A model generated the notes under the pieces. It was not told the origin of the DNA. It searched no databases and saw only the letters and a program-made list of their open reading frames with translations. This document shows, in pieces, positions 6,451-9,801 of a DNA stretch of 9,801 nucleotides. The DNA is from Acidobacteriota bacterium (GTDB taxonomy: Bacteria; Acidobacteriota; Holophagae; Holophagales; Holophagaceae): NCBI GenBank assembly GCA_021778785.1, contig JAJYBX010000039.1, forward strand, positions 1 through 9,801, given 5' to 3'. Position numbers and translations under genes: made by a program. Positions within the stretch are counted from its first letter, which is position 1. Each line of letters begins with the position of its first letter.

Positions 6451-7179
6451 CTACCGGAGGCGCTCCGCGGGGCGGGAGAGCAGTTCCTGGCCACTGAGCA
6501 GCTCCGCCAGGGTCTGGTGCCGGGGGCTGAGCACCATGCACAGGAAGCTCAGGGGGAAGCAGACCACCGACACGAGGTGGACCAGCGAGAAGGCGATCCG
6601 GCGCTCAGGGCTGTTCTCGGCCAGGGTGACGCCGAAGAGGCTCATGAGGGGTGACTGCCCGGTGAGGACCAGCGGACCCATGAAGAAGATCCACGAGGTG
6701 CTGAGCAGGTAGGGGACGACGAAGGGCCAGGCCCCGGCCAGCATCCGCAGGGGGGAGACGCCCAGGGACCAGGCCGGCAGCGCCAGCGCGGTGGCCTGGA
6801 GGAGGAGGAGGAGCCCGGCCTCCGCCACCTCCACCTTCACGAGGGGCCAGAAGCTCGCCACGTGCTCGTGGTCCGACAGGGAGGGCCGGGACTCCGTGTG
6901 GTTTTCGAGGGGGACCTCGGTGGCATCCGGCGCCCGCTGGAGTTCTTCGGGGGCGATCTCGATGGCCACCGGGGCGATGCGCCCCAGGGCGGGGGCCGTG
7001 AGGGCCCGGGGGGGTGGCGCGAAGGAGGCCTGGGCCAGGGCCGAGGCCTGGAAGAGCATGGGCCGGCCCTGGCGGGGCGGGGCCAGGGCCAGGCCGCACT
7101 CCGGGCATTCCGCCGCGAGGGGCGAGAGGCGGATGTGGCAGCTGGGGCAGGTGCGCCGGGTGGAACGGTCCATCGGCAT
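6451..7179 (-). CDS. Zinc-ribbon plus RDD-family membrane protein
   Basis: A 242-residue protein. The N-terminus has a zinc ribbon with Cys11, Cys14, Cys25 and Cys28 (CPSC and CPEC). A Pro/Ala-rich linker follows (30-105), then a membrane domain with three to four helices (about 119-140, 149-171, 196-218). The RDD signature is visible as GQSPLMSLFGVTL (174-186) and, near the end, Arg-His-Gln-Thr-Leu-Ala-Glu-Leu-Leu-Ser-Gly (220-230). RDD proteins are small membrane proteins, some linked to Na+/H+ exchange or to transport accessories; most have no known function, and none can be assigned here. Starts at GTG 7182, ATG 7179 or ATG 7173 are all possible, without a clear ribosome site. The gene is convergent with the permease operon, with only 6 bases between the stops and no terminator between them. 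Confidence 0.82.
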   Translation of the reverse strand: MPMDRSTRRTCPSCHIRLSPLAAECPECGLALAPPRQGRPMLFQASALAQASFAPPPRALTAPALGRIAPVAIEIAPEELQRAPDATEVPLENHTESRPSLSDHEHVASFWPLVKVEVAEAGLLLLLQATALALPAWSLGVSPLRMLAGAWPFVVPYLLSTSWIFFMGPLVLTGQSPLMSLFGVTLAENSPERRIAFSLVHLVSVVCFPLSFLCMVLSPRHQTLAELLSGQELLSRPAERLR

Positions 7180-7223
7180 CACTATCGGGCATCGGGGCCC
7201 CTCTGGGAACCCGGTACGGAAGA

Positions 7224-7245
7224 AGCCCCGGCGTGGGCCGGGGCT
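7224..7245 (-). terminator. Rho-independent terminator of the M4 protease gene
   Basis: AGCCCCGGC (7224-7232) and GCCGGGGCT (7237-7245) form a perfect 9-bp stem with a 4-base loop. On the minus strand it is followed by TCTTCC, a short pyrimidine/U-rich tail, and it lies about 20 bases after the protease stop codon. It separates the protease from the zinc-ribbon/RDD gene, which therefore probably has its own promoter in the remaining 45 bases or depends on readthrough. Confidence 0.75.
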
Positions 7246-7266
7246 CCTCCTCCGCTCAGGATCGTG

Positions 7267-8952
7267 TCACTTCACATTCACGGCCAGCCAGGCGGTGTTC
7301 ACGGCGGTGTATTCCGCCGAGGTGGCGCCGTAGAGGTCCTTGGCGGCGTTCAGGGTGGCGGTGCGGGCGCTTGCGTAGTTGGTGCTCGACGTCATGTAGA
7401 CCGTGAGGGCCCGGTACCAGATGCGGGCGGCCTTGTCGTTGCCGACGCCCGTGACGCTGGTGACGCCGTTGGCCATGGGGGACTGGAGGTTGCCGGAGAA
7501 GGCATCGATCTGGCTGCCGTGGGCCAGCAGGAAGTAGAAGTGGTTGGCCACGCCGGAGCTGTAGTGGACATCCAGCCGACCGAGGCTCTTCGACCAGGCG
7601 TCGGGGCTCTTGCCGTCCAGGCTGGGCTTGTACATCCAGCGCAGGGGGTGCTTGAACGAGGCGGTCTCCAGCTGCTCGCCGATGAGGTAGTTCGCGGCCG
7701 GGACCACACCGCCCACGGTGCTGATGGTGCCGCCGATGGCGGTGTAGTTCGGGATGGTGGTGGTGCCGCCGCCGTGGCCCATGAACTCCACCATGGTGCC
7801 CATGATGTCGGAGTTGGCCTCGTTCAGGCCGCCGGACTCGCCGCGGTAGGTGAGGTTGGCGGTGCGGGCGCAGACGCCGTGGCTCATCTCGTGGCCGGCC
7901 ACGTCGATGGAGGTGAGGGTCTGGAAGCTGCTGCCGTCGCCATAGGTCATGCAGAAGCAGCTGTCCGACCAGAAGGCGTTGTCGTAGCTGTTGCTGTAGT
8001 GGACGCGGCTGTAGGTGGCGGTGCCGGCGCCGTCGATGCCGTTCCGGCCGAAGACGTTCTTGTAGTAGTCCCAGGTCTGCTGCACGCCGTAGGCGGCATC
8101 CACAGCGGCGGTCTCGCCGTTGGCGGCGGTGGTGGAGGAGCCCTCCACGTAGTTGGCGCCGTCGCCCCATGTGTTGTCGGCGTCCGTGTAGAGGGTGCCG
8201 TTGCCGGAGGTGGCGTGGTTCAGGTTGGTCACCACGTTGGCGCCGAAGGTCCCGCCCGTGCCGCGGGTCATGTCCCGCAGCTCGTAGCCGCCCGTGGCGC
8301 TGTTCGTGGCCAGGGCCACCGTGCCGGAGTACTGGGAGTTGCCCGTGCCGGAGGCGCCCGCGGTGTGGAGCGTGTTCCAGGACTCGAGCACGGCGCCGGT
8401 GCGGGCATCGACCAGGAAATCGGTGTGCCGCGTCTCCTGGGCGTTCTCCAGCTCAGTGTGGACGTGGTAGGCCAGGACGGGGCGCGTCACCGTGCGCGAC
8501 CCGCCGCGGGTCACGACCTCGCTGTCCACCTGGGCGATCACCAGCTCGGCGGTGGGAGCCACGGTGTAGGCGCCCTTCGGGGCCAGGACCCGATCGGCGG
8601 CGGCCAGGGCCTCCGCCCGGCCCAGGGCCGGCGTGACGTTCAGGCTGAGGCCGCGCACCAGGGCGTCCGTGCGGTCATAGACCCGGCCGCCCGTCATGTG
8701 GACGATGGCCTCGCCGCCCATCACCCGCACGCCCTTGTAGAACTGGCGCATGCGGACATGGGCCTCGCCCGAGGGCTCCTCGAAGGCGTTCTTGAGGGCG
8801 AAGCTGTGGTCGCGGTTCAGGCCCAGGTCGTAGACCCGGGCGTCCAGGTGACGCTGGGCCTCGCTGGCCAGGCCGTCGGGCCGGGCGCCCAGGAGGGCGG
8901 GCGCAGCCAGGACCATGGCTGCGGCGAGACGGAGGGAGAGTCGGGTCTGCAC
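7267..8952 (-). CDS. Secreted M4-family (thermolysin-like) metalloprotease with propeptide
   Basis: A 561-residue preproenzyme from GTG 8952, chosen because GAGGAG lies 5 bases before it and a signal peptide follows at once (basic start, Ala/Leu core about 6-22). A fungalysin/thermolysin propeptide (FTP, about 57-107) and a PepSY-like region (about 112-187) precede the catalytic domain (about 207-561). Zinc ligands are His354 and His358 in HEMSH and Glu378 in GGLNE; Glu355 is the catalytic base. Tyr369 and His463 (in VHYSSGVANH) match the thermolysin transition-state residues, so the enzyme looks active. The domain ends with the protein: no C-terminal PPC or sorting domain. Cys332/Cys334 and Cys362 offer a possible disulfide. 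It digests extracellular protein. Reading upstream to a TTG-like codon at 9036 would add 28 residues with no signal function and is rejected. Divergent from an MFS transporter. Confidence 0.95.
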   Translation of the reverse strand: MQTRLSLRLAAAMVLAAPALLGARPDGLASEAQRHLDARVYDLGLNRDHSFALKNAFEEPSGEAHVRMRQFYKGVRVMGGEAIVHMTGGRVYDRTDALVRGLSLNVTPALGRAEALAAADRVLAPKGAYTVAPTAELVIAQVDSEVVTRGGSRTVTRPVLAYHVHTELENAQETRHTDFLVDARTGAVLESWNTLHTAGASGTGNSQYSGTVALATNSATGGYELRDMTRGTGGTFGANVVTNLNHATSGNGTLYTDADNTWGDGANYVEGSSTTAANGETAAVDAAYGVQQTWDYYKNVFGRNGIDGAGTATYSRVHYSNSYDNAFWSDSCFCMTYGDGSSFQTLTSIDVAGHEMSHGVCARTANLTYRGESGGLNEANSDIMGTMVEFMGHGGGTTTIPNYTAIGGTISTVGGVVPAANYLIGEQLETASFKHPLRWMYKPSLDGKSPDAWSKSLGRLDVHYSSGVANHFYFLLAHGSQIDAFSGNLQSPMANGVTSVTGVGNDKAARIWYRALTVYMTSSTNYASARTATLNAAKDLYGATSAEYTAVNTAWLAVNVK

Positions 8953-8963
8953 GGGGTCTCCTC

Positions 8964-8978
8964 GGAGCCGGGGGCTCC
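8964..8978 (-). promoter_or_regulatory. Hairpin abutting the protease ribosome binding site
   Basis: GGAGCC (8964-8969) and GGCTCC (8973-8978) form a perfect 6-bp stem with a 3-base loop. On the minus transcript its 3' arm ends directly before the GAGGAG ribosome site (8958-8963). It could influence ribosome access. Structure is seen; function is inferred and the stem is short. Confidence 0.3.
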
Positions 8979-9047
8979 AGGCGAAAGGGGGATGGATTGG
9001 GAAGGGACGGAGTGGAACGAGTCTAGGCAACAACAAGGGTCCGGGGA

Positions 9048-9074
9048 TTGTTAAACCTTGTTAAGGATTGTGAA
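9048..9074. promoter_or_regulatory. Three phased direct repeats, candidate operator
   Basis: TTGTTAA at 9048-9054, TTGTTAA at 9058-9064 and TTGTGAA at 9068-9074 lie exactly 10 bases apart, one helical turn, in the AT-rich part of the divergent gap between protease and transporter. Such same-face direct repeats are typical of OmpR/PhoB-type response-regulator sites. The middle copy can also serve as a -35-like element (TTGTTA 9058-9063) with TTTCAT (9081-9086) 17 bases on, a weak plus-strand promoter candidate. Repeats are seen; the regulator is unknown. Confidence 0.5.
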
Positions 9075-9123
9075 AATCAATTTCATTGGTGCCCCGGATC
9101 CGCGGGCCATGGCACCATCGCAG

Positions 9124-9195
9124 CACCGGGCGCGGAGCCTCCGCCCCGGTGAGACCTGAAGCCGGACCCGCGCAGGGCGGGTGGAATGCCCTGCG
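9124..9195 (+). promoter_or_regulatory. Two-hairpin leader before the MFS transporter
   Basis: First stem: CACCGGG (9124-9130) pairs with CCCGGTG (9145-9151), with an inner CGG/CCG helix (9133-9135 with 9141-9143). Second stem: CGCAGGGC (9171-9178) pairs exactly with GCCCTGCG (9188-9195) around a 9-base loop, ending shortly before the ribosome site GAGGTGG. No known riboswitch consensus was recognised. The leader could be a regulatory RNA or merely GC-rich sequence. Confidence 0.35.
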
Positions 9196-9214
9196 GGGTG
9201 GTGAGGTGGACCCG

Positions 9215-9801
9215 ATGACGACAGCGACCCACGGCGGATTCCATCCCGGCAGCCGCCTCTACCGGTTCACGATCCTGCTGTTCATCAGCCTGCTGGTCTT
9301 CGGCAGCTACTTCGCCTACGACAGCATCGGGGCGCTGGAGACCACGCTGATGCGTGAGCTGCACCTGGACCGCAGCACCATCGGGAACCTCTACACCGCC
9401 TACTCCGTGGCCGCCATCGCCATCGTCTTCTTCGGAGGCATGCTCTATGACAAGCTGGGCCCCCGCCGGGCCAGCCTCCTCTTCAGCTGCCTCATCTTCG
9501 TCGGCGCCGTCATGGTGGCCATGGCCCGGACGAAGTGGATGCTCTTCGGCGGGCGCCTGATCTTCGGCGCCGGGTCGGAATCGCTGATCGTGGTGCAGAG
9601 CGCCATCATCAGCCGCTGGTTCAAGGGCAAGGAGATGGCCATGGCCTTCGGCATCGCCCTGACCATCAGCCGCGTGGGGACCCTCTTCAGCTTCAACACG
9701 GAGGAGCTCATCGCGAGCTACACGGGGAACTTCCGCACGGCGCTCTGGGCCGCGGCCCTCCTCTGCCTGTTCTCGGTCCTCTGCAACCTGGTCTTCAACC
9801 T
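9215..9801 (+). CDS. MFS transporter, MFSD1-like (C-terminus beyond window)
   Basis: From ATG 9215, preceded by GAGGTGG about 5 bases away, the frame is open to the window edge for 195 codons. Six membrane helices of an MFS N-terminal half are visible. The loop between helices 2 and 3 has the MFS motif A form GGMLYDKLGPRRA. Helices 4-5 contain ESLIVVQSAIISRWFKGKEM and then Phe-Gly-Ile-Ala-Leu-x-x-Ser-Arg-Val-Gly, which closely recalls the MFSD1 group (Glu-Ser-Leu, Trp-Phe-Lys-Gly-Lys-Glu, Phe-Gly, Arg-Ile/Val-Gly). MFSD1 proteins carry dipeptides across lysosomal membranes; a bacterial relative next to a secreted protease fits peptide uptake. The MFS call is firm, the MFSD1 subgroup likely, the substrate inferred. 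Only about the first half of the gene is in the window. Confidence 0.9.
   Translation, partial: MTTATHGGFHPGSRLYRFTILLFISLLVFGSYFAYDSIGALETTLMRELHLDRSTIGNLYTAYSVAAIAIVFFGGMLYDKLGPRRASLLFSCLIFVGAVMVAMARTKWMLFGGRLIFGAGSESLIVVQSAIISRWFKGKEMAMAFGIALTISRVGTLFSFNTEELIASYTGNFRTALWAAALLCLFSVLCNLVFN

Noticed and set aside
6455..6467. Small inverted repeat CGGAG/CTCCG at the convergent gene ends as a bidirectional terminator
   Set aside because: Only 5 bp, inside the RDD coding sequence, and without a U tract on either strand.
6862..9054. 730-codon plus-strand open frame opposite the M4 protease
   Set aside because: It crosses the RDD gene, the terminator and the whole protease. Its Val/Gly/Ala/His-rich product is a typical antisense shadow, while the minus-strand protease has complete catalytic motifs.
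1..9801. Mobile elements, CRISPR arrays, tRNA or rRNA genes
   Set aside because: No transposase, integrase, spaced repeat array, tRNA-like cloverleaf or rRNA stretch was recognised anywhere on either strand.

Overview
The window is a GC-rich, gene-dense piece of a bacterial chromosome. Signal peptides, a secreted protease with a propeptide, and frequent GAGG-type ribosome binding sites point to a Gram-negative-type organism. High-GC Acidobacteriota (Holophaga/Geothrix-like) or Myxococcota would fit, but that is inference from protein style and composition, not from a marker gene. No rRNA, tRNA, CRISPR array, insertion sequence or phage gene was seen.

Left block, minus strand (1-1846): a three-gene cluster that reads as a bufferin-type (HvfABC/BufABC) RiPP system. 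It holds a short secreted precursor rich in Cys-Gly pairs (1571-1846), a DUF692 multinuclear non-heme iron oxidase (MNIO, 668-1510) and its DUF2063 partner protein (1-675, cut by the window edge). The family modifies cysteines of a secreted peptide, which then binds metal, typically copper. A perfect 11-bp hairpin sits between precursor and enzyme, and the precursor has a long, hairpin-rich leader.

An AT-rich divergent control region (about 1950-2045) separates this cluster from a plus-strand operon (2155-6444). That operon encodes a half-size EamA/DMT membrane protein followed by two tandem paralogous APC-superfamily permeases of about 630-646 residues. Both resemble KimA-type proton-coupled potassium transporters: 12 membrane segments, a C-terminal cytosolic domain, and the KimA-like ion-site residues at the expected spacings. 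The control region carries a CRP-like palindrome and overlapping divergent promoter-like elements.

Right block: a convergent minus-strand gene for a zinc-ribbon plus RDD membrane protein (6451-7179), then a secreted M4 (thermolysin-family) metalloprotease (7267-8952, minus) with its own downstream terminator. Divergent from the protease is the start of an MFS transporter resembling the MFSD1 dipeptide-transporter group (9215 to the window end). The gap between protease and transporter holds three TTGTTAA-like heptamers on exact 10-bp spacing and two leader hairpins. This suggests, without proving, joint control of extracellular protein digestion and peptide uptake.
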